Shown here: positions 1 through 8,988 of the stretch, piece after piece
How positions within the stretch are numbered: position 1 is the stretch's first letter
Layout of the letters: each line of letters starts with the position of its first letter
DNA from: an uncultured Pseudoclavibacter sp.
Lineage (GTDB): Bacteria > Actinomycetota > Actinomycetes > Actinomycetales > Microbacteriaceae
Length of the DNA: 15,522 bases
NCBI GenBank assembly: GCA_946221025.1
Contig: CAMIMS010000042.1
Location: forward strand, 1 to 15,522
Direction: 5' to 3'
The notes under the pieces: generated by a model
The model's input: the letters and a program-made list of their open reading frames with translations, nothing else
Databases searched by the model: none
What the model was told of the DNA's origin: nothing
Translations under genes and position numbers: made by a program

Positions 1-14
1 GCCCGCCGCGAATC

Positions 15-39
15 AGTAGCGGAGGAAGCGTTCGCTACT
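15..39 (-). terminator. Hairpin overlapping the tuf stop codon
   Basis: A 7-bp perfect stem (AGTAGCG with CGCTACT) and an 11-nt loop covers the tuf stop codon and the first 20 nt after it. Transcribed leftward it could end the str operon. No U-run follows, so it is a weak candidate terminator or simply a 3' stabilising structure. Only 34 nt after tuf are visible. Confidence 0.3.
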
Positions 40-1228
40 TGATGATCTTCGTCACCGTGCCGGCGCCGACGGTGCGGCCACCCTCACGGATTGCGAAGCC
101 AAGGCCCTCTTCCATAGCGATCGGCTGGATGAGCTCGACCGTCATGTCCGTGGTGTCACCGGGCATGACCATCTCGGTGCCCTCGGGCAGCGTGATGACG
201 CCGGTCACGTCCGTGGTACGGAAGTAGAACTGCGGGCGGTAGTTCGAGTAGAACGGGTTGTGGCGGCCACCCTCGTCCTTCGAGAGGATGTAGGCCGTGC
301 CCTCGAAGTTGGTGTGCGGGGTCACCGAGCCGGGCTGGACAACGACCTGACCGCGCTCAACGTCCTCGCGCTTGGTACCGCGAAGCAGCAGACCACAGTT
401 CTCACCGGCCCATGCTTCGTCGAGCTGCTTGTGGAACATCTCGATACCGGTGACGGTGGTCTTCTGGGTCGGGCGGATACCGACGATCTCGACGTCGGAG
501 TTGATCGCCAGGGTTCCACGCTCGGCGCGGCCGGTGACGACCGTTCCACGACCGGTGATGGTGAAGACGTCCTCAATCGGCATGAGGAACGGCTTGTCCT
601 TGTCGCGCACCGGGTCCGGCACGTTCTCGTCGACGGCCTCCATGAGCTCGAGAACGGCGTTCGCCCACTTCTCGTCGCCCTCGAGGGCCTTCAGGCCCGA
701 AACACGAACGACCGGAGCGTCGTCGCCGGGGAACTCCTGCGACGAGAGGAGCTCGCGCACCTCGAGCTCGACGAGCTCGAGGATTTCCTCGTCGTCAACC
801 ATGTCGGCCTTGTTCAGGGCGACAACCAGGTACGGCACGCCGACCTGCTTGGCGAGGAGAACGTGCTCGCGGGTCTGAGCCATCGGACCGTCGGTGGCGG
901 CGACCACGAGGATCGCGCCGTCCATCTGGGCCGCACCGGTGATCATGTTCTTGATGTAGTCGGCGTGGCCAGGGGCGTCAACGTGCGCGTAGTGGCGCTT
1001 CGGGGTCTCGTACTCAACGTGCGAGATGTTGATCGTGATACCGCGCTGACGCTCCTCGGGAGCCGAGTCGATCGTCGCGAAGTCACGCTGGACGTTGGTC
1101 TCCGACGGGTACTTGTCAGCGAGCACCTTGGAAATCGCCGCGGTGAGCGTCGTCTTTCCGTGGTCGACGTGACCGATCGTTCCGATGTTGACGTGCGGCT
1201 TGGTCCGCTCGAACTTGGCCTTAGCCAC
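35..1228 (-). CDS. tuf: Elongation factor Tu
   Basis: This GTPase delivers aminoacyl-tRNA to the ribosomal A site in the cytosol. The protein has 397 residues, the normal bacterial length. The P-loop GHVDHGKT is at residues 19-26, followed by the switch and G3 motif DAPGH near 82-86 and the G4 motif NKAD near 137-140. The two beta-barrel domains then run through to the C-terminal GAGTVTKIIK. The start is GTG, preceded by a strong GAGGAGG ribosome binding site six bases away. It is the last gene of the str operon, 138 nt downstream of fusA. That gap is long enough to hold a separate tuf promoter, but I could not find a convincing one. All key motifs are intact, and nothing suggests a pseudogene or an elfamycin-resistance change, although I did not check every resistance position. 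Confidence 0.99.
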   Translation of the reverse strand: MAKAKFERTKPHVNIGTIGHVDHGKTTLTAAISKVLADKYPSETNVQRDFATIDSAPEERQRGITINISHVEYETPKRHYAHVDAPGHADYIKNMITGAAQMDGAILVVAATDGPMAQTREHVLLAKQVGVPYLVVALNKADMVDDEEILELVELEVRELLSSQEFPGDDAPVVRVSGLKALEGDEKWANAVLELMEAVDENVPDPVRDKDKPFLMPIEDVFTITGRGTVVTGRAERGTLAINSDVEIVGIRPTQKTTVTGIEMFHKQLDEAWAGENCGLLLRGTKREDVERGQVVVQPGSVTPHTNFEGTAYILSKDEGGRHNPFYSNYRPQFYFRTTDVTGVITLPEGTEMVMPGDTTDMTVELIQPIAMEEGLGFAIREGGRTVGAGTVTKIIK

Positions 1229-1321
1229 TGTGGTCCTCCTCAGGACATCTCATTGTGAGGTCCGACCGCACGAGGGGCGCGGACGGGGGGATTTCGAAAA
1301 ATGTGCAGTTGAAAAGCATAC

Positions 1322-1342
1322 CTGGCCGAACAGGTCGGCCGG
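1322..1342 (-). other. Hairpin in the fusA-tuf gap
   Basis: GGCCGA and TCGGCC form a 6-bp stem with a 5-nt loop, extended by one wobble and one Watson-Crick pair. It sits 24-44 nt after the fusA stop codon. Read leftward it is followed by a short, interrupted U-rich stretch. It could be a partial terminator or processing site that separates EF-Tu expression from EF-G, but it is too short to be sure. Confidence 0.3.
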
Positions 1343-1366
1343 AGCATGCAGCTCGGGGCAGATGCC

Positions 1367-3481
<2,115 letters not shown>

Positions 3482-3533
3482 GGAGTTCCTCCGATGAGAA
3501 TGTTGGCGAATAAAGCGGGGGGAGTGTAGCGAA

Positions 3534-3561
3534 GGCGAGCGACGAGGAATCGTCGCCCGCC
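3534..3561 (-). promoter_or_regulatory. Strong hairpin between rpsG and fusA
   Basis: The 92-nt gap holds a 12-bp stem with a 4-nt loop (UUCC in the mRNA). One pair is G-U in the minus-strand RNA and would be an A-C mismatch in the plus-strand RNA, so the structure fits leftward transcripts better. No U-run follows, so it is not a standard terminator. It may be an mRNA processing or stability element, or a site for ribosomal-protein feedback. A TACACT hexamer just after it (3525-3530) could be the -10 of an internal fusA promoter, but no good -35 box goes with it. Confidence 0.5.
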
Positions 3562-3573
3562 TTCAGGGGCGCG

Positions 3574-4044
3574 CTACCAGCGGTAGTGCGCGAATGCCTT
3601 GTTGGACTCGGCCATCTTGTGAGTGTCCTCGCGGCGCTTGACCGCGGCACCCAGACCGTTGGACGCGTCGAGAATCTCGTTCTGCAGACGCTCGGTCATC
3701 GAGTTCTCGCGGCGCTGCTTGGCGTACTCGGTGAGCCAACGAAGCGCGAGCGTGTTCGCACGGTGCGGCTTCACCTCGACCGGAACCTGGTAGGTGGAAC
3801 CACCCACGCGGCGCGAACGCACCTCGAGGCTCGGGCGGATGTTGTCAAGCGCCTTCTTCAGCACGGTCACGGCCTCCTGGCCGGACTTCTCTGCGACACC
3901 CTCAAGGGCGTCGTACACGATGCGCTCGGCGAGACCCTTCTTGCCATCCATGAGGATCTTGTTGACGAGCTGGCTCACCACGGGAGCGCCGTACACGGGG
4001 TCGGCAACAACCGGGCGCTTGGGGGCGGGACCCTTACGCGGCAT
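3574..4044 (-). CDS. rpsG: 30S ribosomal protein S7
   Basis: This primary 16S rRNA binding protein organises the head of the small subunit near the E site. It has 156 residues, the standard length, from the start MPRKGPAPKRPV to the C-terminal AHYRW. The conserved block VRSRRVGGSTYQVPVEV is in the middle, as in other bacterial S7. Its ATG start shares one base with the TAA stop of rpsL (TAATG), so the two genes are probably translationally coupled. In E. coli S7 represses its own operon by binding between rpsL and rpsG. That gap does not exist here, so any feedback site must be elsewhere. Confidence 0.99.
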   Translation of the reverse strand: MPRKGPAPKRPVVADPVYGAPVVSQLVNKILMDGKKGLAERIVYDALEGVAEKSGQEAVTVLKKALDNIRPSLEVRSRRVGGSTYQVPVEVKPHRANTLALRWLTEYAKQRRENSMTERLQNEILDASNGLGAAVKRREDTHKMAESNKAFAHYRW

Positions 4045-4418
4045 TACTTCTTCTCCATCTTCGCGCCGTAACGGCTGCGGGCCTGCTTGCGGTCCTTGAC
4101 GGCCTGGGTGTCAAGCGCACCGCGAACGATCTTGTAGCGAACACCCGGGAGGTCCTTCACACGACCGCCACGAACGAGCACCATCGAGTGCTCCTGGAGG
4201 TTGTGACCCTCACCGGGGATGTAGGCGGTGACCTCAGTGCCGTTGGACAGCTTCACACGAGCGACCTTGCGAAGCGCCGAGTTCGGCTTCTTCGGAGTGG
4301 TGGTGTACACACGCGTGCAGACACCGCGCTGCTGGGGGTTCGCCTTCAGAGCGGGGGACTTGGACGCGGTCGCCTTGGGCTTACGCCCCTTTCGGACCAG
4401 CTGCTGAATTGTTGGCAC
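4044..4418 (-). CDS. rpsL: 30S ribosomal protein S12
   Basis: S12 is the decoding-site protein of the small subunit and the main streptomycin-resistance target. I chose the GTG at 4416-4418: it gives the family-typical PTIQQLVRKGRKPK start, a length of 124 residues, and an AAGGAGGG binding site a few bases upstream. A longer reading from 4595 would only translate the leader. The streptomycin-linked lysines are wild type: Lys43 and Lys44 in TTPKKPNSALRK, and Lys88 in GGRVKDLPGVRYK. Asp89, the equivalent of the methylthiolated aspartate in E. coli, is present. It is the first gene of the str operon, driven by the promoter at 4631-4659, and it overlaps rpsG by one base. Confidence 0.99.
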   Translation of the reverse strand: MPTIQQLVRKGRKPKATASKSPALKANPQQRGVCTRVYTTTPKKPNSALRKVARVKLSNGTEVTAYIPGEGHNLQEHSMVLVRGGRVKDLPGVRYKIVRGALDTQAVKDRKQARSRYGAKMEKK

Positions 4419-4453
4419 TGATTGCCCTCCTTGAATGTTGTATTGCTCGGAAT

Positions 4454-4487
4454 CGGGGATGCACCCCGCGCGAGGCCCGGCCTCGCG
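4454..4487 (-). promoter_or_regulatory. Two abutting hairpins in the rpsL leader
   Basis: The first hairpin met by a leftward transcript is an 8-bp perfect stem with a 3-nt loop (4469-4487). The second starts at the very next base and is a 5-bp stem with a 5-nt loop (4454-4468). They end about 35 nt before the rpsL GTG, just ahead of the ribosome binding site. Side-by-side stems of this kind could stack on each other and are typical of ribosomal-protein leader elements. No poly-U run is present, so attenuation by termination is unlikely. The ligand, if any, is unknown. Confidence 0.45.
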
Positions 4488-4605
4488 TGCCCACCGGCAA
4501 TACGAACAGGGGTGGTATCGCTGGTCGGGAGAACGGTGGCGGCCCGAATGCAGCCGACCGTGTTCACAGGCGGTGAGAGCGTTGAAGAGCACCACCGCGC
4601 GCCGG

Positions 4606-4622
4606 GCGCGTCAAAAACGCGC
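4606..4622 (-). promoter_or_regulatory. Hairpin at the 5' end of the str mRNA
   Basis: GCGCGU and ACGCGC form a perfect 6-bp stem around a UUUUG loop. From the -10 box at 4631-4636, transcription should begin near 4624, so this stem would sit at the extreme 5' end of the mRNA. Such stems often protect messages from 5'-dependent decay. The start site is predicted, not measured. Confidence 0.45.
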
Positions 4623-4630
4623 ACCGGACG

Positions 4631-4659
4631 ATGTTACGGCGGCTCGTGCCTATGGTCAA
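4631..4659 (-). promoter_or_regulatory. Housekeeping promoter of the str operon
   Basis: On the minus strand TTGACC (4654-4659) and TAACAT (4631-4636) are separated by exactly 17 bp. This is a near-consensus SigA-type promoter, as expected for the rpsL-rpsG-fusA-tuf operon. The predicted leader is about 200 nt. The -35 box contains the TGA stop codon of the preceding gene (4656-4658), so the accessory region and the str operon touch without a gap. Confidence 0.85.
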
Positions 4660-5153
4660 GCGGCCGTGTCTCGGTCAATAGTGGTGACCATCGATGACTC
4701 GACCGCGAGGCTGCGAACAATTCCGTTGATCTCGTCACCGATGAGTTCATCCTGGTCGACCGTGCAGGTTCCGACCGCCGTGATCGCATCCGTGAACCCC
4801 TCCCCCGCGATGACGCGCAGGCAGTACTGCACGCGCATCGCGCCGAGGTTCGGGTCGTGCTGTTTGGCCGTCATCGTGAACGATTCGCCGTGCTGCTGCT
4901 GTTCAACGTCTTCCGCACCCGCTGCCGTCATGCGCTGTGACAGCACCTTGGCAGCGTCATCGAGGTCGATATTGCCCGGCCAGCGCTCGAGGGTAATCAG
5001 CACATTGGGCGCGAACGGGTCGCCGTCGACGGTTTTGCGCACGCCGAATGCTGCACCGGGCCAGACGAATCCGTCCCACGATTCCGGGACGTCGATCGCG
5101 GTCTCCGGGAATGCGGCATAGGTGCCGGGCATGCTGATGCGCGTTTGGTTCAC
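4656..5153 (-). CDS. Small soluble LpqN/DcrB-like protein
   Basis: The protein has 165 residues. I chose the GTG at 5151-5153, which has an AGAGAGGA binding site upstream and avoids overlap with the preceding gene. An internal ATG nine codons later is the alternative. The run from PGTYAAFPETAIDVPESWDG through APNVLITLERWPG to a C-terminal helix (DEINGIVRSLAVE) resembles the compact alpha/beta fold of mycobacterial LpqN and of DcrB/DUF1795 proteins. Those are usually lipoproteins, but this one has no signal peptide or lipobox, so it is probably cytosolic. It is the last gene of cassette B, 29 nt after the large membrane protein, and its stop lies inside the str -35 box. The family link rests on the general pattern only, and the function is unknown. 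Confidence 0.75.
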   Translation of the reverse strand: MNQTRISMPGTYAAFPETAIDVPESWDGFVWPGAAFGVRKTVDGDPFAPNVLITLERWPGNIDLDDAAKVLSQRMTAAGAEDVEQQQHGESFTMTAKQHDPNLGAMRVQYCLRVIAGEGFTDAITAVGTCTVDQDELIGDEINGIVRSLAVESSMVTTIDRDTAA

Positions 5154-5182
5154 GCGAAGTTCCTCTCTTACTGCTCGGTCGC

Positions 5183-7222
5183 TTAGCGCGCACCGTCGAT
5201 CGTGTTGAGCTCTCGCTGTCGGTCGCGAGCGGCGACCTGCTCGTCGTAGTCGACCATCTCGCGGGCGTGACGCTTCGTGAGTCGTCGGCCACGCACTGAG
5301 CTCAGGCCCCCGATCCACGTGACCACCTCGCGGGCGAGGATGAAGGTGACGAGCATTCCGACCAGGTTCATCGGGTCTCGCAGCAGTTCCGGCACCGTGT
5401 TGAAGTCGTACGTGCCGGTGTTCAAACCGGTTTGCAGAACGATGCCGGTGATGTAGAGCGCACTGGCCGCGAGCCCAATGATGAATCCGCCGAGCACCCA
5501 CGCGCCCCATCCGGAGCGGTTGACAATCAGGGCCCACAGAATGCTGAGCAGCAGCACGCCGACGGCGGGGAGCCAGAACTCGGCGCTCGGCAGAATCTCC
5601 ATCGTGGGGGCGACAATGTTGACCCGCTCGGTCGCGAGCGCGCGAAGCGCTCCGAGGCCGAATGCGAGCCCGACGGCGAACAGGATCGTCGCGAGGATCG
5701 CCATGGCCGTGCCGAACCCGCGGTTGCCGACCTTTCGCGGGCGGATGAGGTCTGCGTCGAGCACCGGATCGACCGCCGGCGTGAGCCCCTCATCTCGGGT
5801 GCGATCGATCTCGATCGTGCGGGGCGCAGTGTCAGTTGCCGCGGCAGCTTCTTCGGGAGCGGCTACGACGGGCGGGTCGAGTTCATCGGTTTGCGCAAGC
5901 ACGAGCTGGTCATTGCCGAGCGACTCCGAGAACGCCGGGCGCTCATCCGACGGCTGAGCCTCGTCCCGGAGTTGGGCGTCGAACACCGGTGACCGGTCGC
6001 TGGGCACGCCGGATGCGTCGGTGGTTTTGATCGCATCGCTCGGTGACAGCGACTCGGTCGAGGGGAACGCATCCACCGATTCGGCAGGAGTGACTTCGAT
6101 AGGCGCCTCGCGCTCCACCGCGACCGCTCCCGATGCGGACACCAGTTCGTCTTCGCGAGCGTCGGCGAAAAGGTCGTCGGTAGGAGCGGGCGCGGCCAGC
6201 GGCTCGAGACTGTGGTCGCTAGAAGGCTCGGTCGCGGGGGTGACGATCTCTCGGGCAGGCTCAGCGAGCGGGTCGGCCTCACCGGCAGGCTCAGCGAGCG
6301 CTTCGGTCTCAGCGGTCGCGACCGTGTGCGCCTGCGGAACCTCGTCAGACGAAGTGGGGACCACCCCCGCGGCGTCGCTGTCATCCGCCGCGCCCTGGTC
6401 GCTGACGCTGGAGGCAGCATCAGCATCGATCGGTTCGGCGAACGTGACCGACGGTCCTTCGGACATTGCGATCGGCTCCTCGACGACGGCGGGCCCCGGC
6501 GCCTGATCGAGTTCGTTCAGGTCGACCTGGTCGATTGGCTGGGTCTCGATGGAAGGGTGTGCGCTGATCGGTTCGCGACCCTCGCGGCTGCGCACCGGGA
6601 GGGTGCTCTCGGCATCGCCGTCGGGGTCGTTCGACGGCACCGCCTCGCCCTCGCTCATCTGCATCCGGGGAGCCGCCGTCATGTCCGGGTGGCGCTGCTG
6701 CACATCCGCGAATGTCATGGGTTCCGCGAACAGTGCCGCACTGTCGGATGCGAGGTCGTCGATGCCGTCAAGCTCTTCCGGATCGATTTGGGCGGCCAGT
6801 CGCCGATCGGTATCACGCATGATCGCGTCACGGCGCTCACGGGAAAGCTCGGCCGGATCGAGTTCCATCGTGTCGTCGTTGCGGCCATCGTTCATGCCAA
6901 CGGCTGCGCGGGCGCGCATGGGGCGCTCCTGGCCCGGCTCGTAAACAGGGACGGCGAACGCATCGGCCTCTTCGCCGAAGTCAACATCCTCGATAGGAGG
7001 CACTGAAGAGCGCCTCATGGCATATGCGCGTTGCACGCCCGAGAGCGAACCGGTCGTATTGACGCCGGCCTCAGGGTCAATGGTTTGGCTGCGCGCGACC
7101 GCTTCCGCGATCTGGGCATCGGTGAGACCCTCAACGCTCATGCTCCGAGCAAGGCCCTCCGGGTTGTCGTTCGATCCAAGCTGGTCGGGCCGCTCGTTCG
7201 CGTCACTCATGCGCGTGAGCAT
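5183..7222 (-). CDS. Large acidic protein with four C-terminal membrane helices
   Basis: I do not recognise a named family. The 679 residues split in two. Residues 1 to about 490 are rich in Asp, Glu, Ala, Pro and Ser and are probably disordered. Residues about 494-679 hold four predicted membrane helices near 505-525, 549-567, 575-596 and 618-639, with a basic segment (RPRKVGNR) just before the first and a basic/acidic cytosolic tail (RGRRLTKRHAREMVDYDEQ) after the last. By the positive-inside rule both ends face the cytosol, so the long acidic arm would be cytosolic. The start is uncertain: ATG at 7222 has only a weak GAG upstream, while ATG at 7210 (MSDANERP) looks more natural as a protein start. 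It follows the two EspG-like genes of cassette B by 65 nt. A role as membrane anchor or docking platform for the substrate-chaperone complex is inference. Confidence 0.85.
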   Translation of the reverse strand: MLTRMSDANERPDQLGSNDNPEGLARSMSVEGLTDAQIAEAVARSQTIDPEAGVNTTGSLSGVQRAYAMRRSSVPPIEDVDFGEEADAFAVPVYEPGQERPMRARAAVGMNDGRNDDTMELDPAELSRERRDAIMRDTDRRLAAQIDPEELDGIDDLASDSAALFAEPMTFADVQQRHPDMTAAPRMQMSEGEAVPSNDPDGDAESTLPVRSREGREPISAHPSIETQPIDQVDLNELDQAPGPAVVEEPIAMSEGPSVTFAEPIDADAASSVSDQGAADDSDAAGVVPTSSDEVPQAHTVATAETEALAEPAGEADPLAEPAREIVTPATEPSSDHSLEPLAAPAPTDDLFADAREDELVSASGAVAVEREAPIEVTPAESVDAFPSTESLSPSDAIKTTDASGVPSDRSPVFDAQLRDEAQPSDERPAFSESLGNDQLVLAQTDELDPPVVAAPEEAAAATDTAPRTIEIDRTRDEGLTPAVDPVLDADLIRPRKVGNRGFGTAMAILATILFAVGLAFGLGALRALATERVNIVAPTMEILPSAEFWLPAVGVLLLSILWALIVNRSGWGAWVLGGFIIGLAASALYITGIVLQTGLNTGTYDFNTVPELLRDPMNLVGMLVTFILAREVVTWIGGLSSVRGRRLTKRHAREMVDYDEQVAARDRQRELNTIDGAR
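6254..6300 (-). repeat. Short tandem repeat inside the acidic protein gene
   Basis: A 17-bp unit (6254-6270) recurs exactly 30 bp away (6284-6300). It encodes two LAEPA copies ten codons apart (LAEPAGEADP, LAEPAREI). This is replication-slippage-type low complexity within the disordered arm and keeps the reading frame. Confidence 0.7.
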
Positions 7223-7287
7223 ATGGCTCTGACAGCTTGCGGGCCGGCAGGACAGGCCGTCGGGGACAAGACGAATGCGCGAGCGTG

Positions 7288-8040
7288 TTACTGATTCGCG
7301 CTATCGGCCTGCTCGGCGCCGATGTCATCGATCGCGCTCGCATCGCCGACCACATCGAGAAGAAGCTCTTCGAACGCTTCGATGCTGAGCTGTTCGCCCT
7401 CGGACCCCGAGGGGGATTCGGATCCGGTGAATCGCCGGACCGTGAACTCGCCTTCGGTAGCACCGCGGCTGACCGCGACCTGCTCCGGCTCGCCCTGCAT
7501 GTCGTGGTACACCGAGAATTCGACGCTGCCACCGTCCGCGTCTTCGAGCTGCGCGCTGATGGTGTCGATGAGCGCCGCGACCGCTCCGCCCTCTTCGGGA
7601 TCGATCGGGACCACGTTGAATGAGGCATACGGGCCGCAGATCGACATGAGTTCGATCTCTTTGTAGCGATGGATCAAGAAGGGATACTTGGCCGCATCCC
7701 CCTGCGTGCTGAGCGCGCCCTGAACCCATGTGGTTGCGCGCCCCGCGACGAATGCCAGGAGGCGAGCCTCTTTCTGAAGCTCGATCCTGTCGCCATCCTC
7801 ACTGGTGACGTATCCGCGCGCGGCAAGGGACGCGAGGCCCGTCGCTTGGAGCAGGTCAGCAGTGAGCCGCTCGGGCAGCCCGCAGTGTCGGACCGAGAAC
7901 TCGCTCTCCGGTGTCTCGAGGAAGCCGATGAGGAACACGAATTCCGCGAACCCAAGGCGCAGCTGGGTGGGATTGCCTTCGGCATCTTCGAACAGACCGT
8001 CGAGATACCGTTCAACGTCTTGTTGGCTGAGGTTCGCCAT
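7288..8040 (-). CDS. EspG-like paralogue B2
   Basis: This 250-residue protein belongs to a family with five members in the window. It shares an early GFAEF motif (residues 30-34), followed 39 residues later by SLAARGYV (71-78), then a Trp-containing helix, a beta-rich core (IELMSICGPYASFNVVPID) and a long helix (AALIDTISAQL). The acidic C-terminal tail is probably flexible. The layout resembles EspG, the cytosolic chaperone of mycobacterial ESX substrates, but EspG is usually nearer 280-300 residues and the similarity is in pattern only. Its ATG overlaps the TAA of the preceding paralogue by one base (TAATG), so the two are coupled and may form a heterodimer. It is the third gene of cassette B. 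It has no signal peptide or membrane segment, so it should be cytosolic. Confidence 0.85.
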   Translation of the reverse strand: MANLSQQDVERYLDGLFEDAEGNPTQLRLGFAEFVFLIGFLETPESEFSVRHCGLPERLTADLLQATGLASLAARGYVTSEDGDRIELQKEARLLAFVAGRATTWVQGALSTQGDAAKYPFLIHRYKEIELMSICGPYASFNVVPIDPEEGGAVAALIDTISAQLEDADGGSVEFSVYHDMQGEPEQVAVSRGATEGEFTVRRFTGSESPSGSEGEQLSIEAFEELLLDVVGDASAIDDIGAEQADSANQ

Positions 8041-8810
8041 TACTGCTCTTCCCCTGAGGGCTCTGACGCGTCACGCGGCGCGCCATCGGACGCGTTCTCG
8101 TTCACGTTCTCGGGCAGCGGGCCCTCGATTGCGCCGTTGAGCGCCTCCTCGAAACGCTGAACAAGTTGTTCGCCGTCAATTTCGCCATAGGACAGAAGTT
8201 GATGCTCGGGATACGTGAGGAAACGGTCCCCGAGCATGAACGAATCCTCGTCGCCGCTCTCTGAGGCGCCAACGACGAATTCTCGGGGGATTCTGCCGTC
8301 GTACAGGTCGAACATGATTGAGACAGATCCGCCCGGGTTCTCCTCGAGCTGCATACTGACCAATTCAACGAGACTCGCCGCAATGTCTCCCTGATCGTCC
8401 AGTCGGCCCATTTCGAACCGGTTGAACGCGCGCGGCTGGATCATGAGCGCCCCGTGATCGGAGACGACCACCAGCATCGAGTCGACCAGTTCTTCGGCTG
8501 AGCTGATCGCGAAGATCAACCACGCGTTCGCTTCACTCGTGATGAGCGCGACGGTGTTTGCCGCCCCCTCGAGCGTGCCCGTGCCCGACGAGATCGGTGC
8601 CACCATGTCGCGCGCGAAGAGCGTTGACGTTCCGGATGCGAGCACGTCCTTCTGCATCACGACATCGAAGTCGAGATCGAGCAGCTCCAGCGTGTGACGA
8701 ATTTGGGGCGTACCGACCATCGCACCAATCTGCGCGAGTTCGGCGATCCCGAAGCGGACGATCTCGCCTCCGGGCGCCTCTTCGGTGACCTGCGGTTGAC
8801 TCTGCGTCAT
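8040..8810 (-). CDS. EspG-like paralogue B1
   Basis: This 256-residue cytosolic protein is from the same five-member family. The FGIAEL motif is at residues 20-25 and the STLFARDMV segment at 62-70. After these come a Trp-bearing helix, a hydrophobic strand block (ALMIQPRAFNRFEMG) and the helix AASLVELVSMQL. The tail after residue about 230 is acidic and likely disordered. Its STLFAR block is closest to SSLFAR of A1 in cassette A, so the first member of each pair appears to be one subclass. It lies 178 nt after the WXG100 gene. That gap has only a weak -35/-10 pair (CCGACA, 17 bp, TAAAGA; 8886-8914) and no clear terminator, so it may be read from the WXG100 promoter. Chaperoning of the neighbouring WXG100 substrate is inference. 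Confidence 0.85.
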   Translation of the reverse strand: MTQSQPQVTEEAPGGEIVRFGIAELAQIGAMVGTPQIRHTLELLDLDFDVVMQKDVLASGTSTLFARDMVAPISSGTGTLEGAANTVALITSEANAWLIFAISSAEELVDSMLVVVSDHGALMIQPRAFNRFEMGRLDDQGDIAASLVELVSMQLEENPGGSVSIMFDLYDGRIPREFVVGASESGDEDSFMLGDRFLTYPEHQLLSYGEIDGEQLVQRFEEALNGAIEGPLPENVNENASDGAPRDASEPSGEEQ

Positions 8811-8988
8811 TGAGACCTATCTCGTGATCGAGTGAGTTGGAGCGATTGGTGCGACGCTGCCTCGCACGCGTGAACAGCTCTTTACAGCATCCCAGACTAC
8901 TTGTCGGGCACGCTGCCACGAAGAACCAGGCTCGCTTGGTCCCCGGCCGTCACGGTGGTGTGCAGATAGGCTTCTGCGCGACTCGAAA

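Noticed and set aside
260..1258. Long open frame on the plus strand opposite tuf (332 codons)
   Set aside because: It is an antisense shadow caused by GC-rich codon use. The minus-strand frame is a complete EF-Tu, and the shadow protein has no recognisable motif.
4419..4595. 59-residue N-terminal extension of S12
   Set aside because: S12 proteins begin at PTIQQL, and the binding site lies directly before the GTG at 4418. The extension covers the structured leader.
5154..5537. N-terminal extension of the LpqN-like protein into the preceding gene
   Set aside because: It would overlap the four-helix coding region in another frame. The GTG at 5153 has a good binding site.
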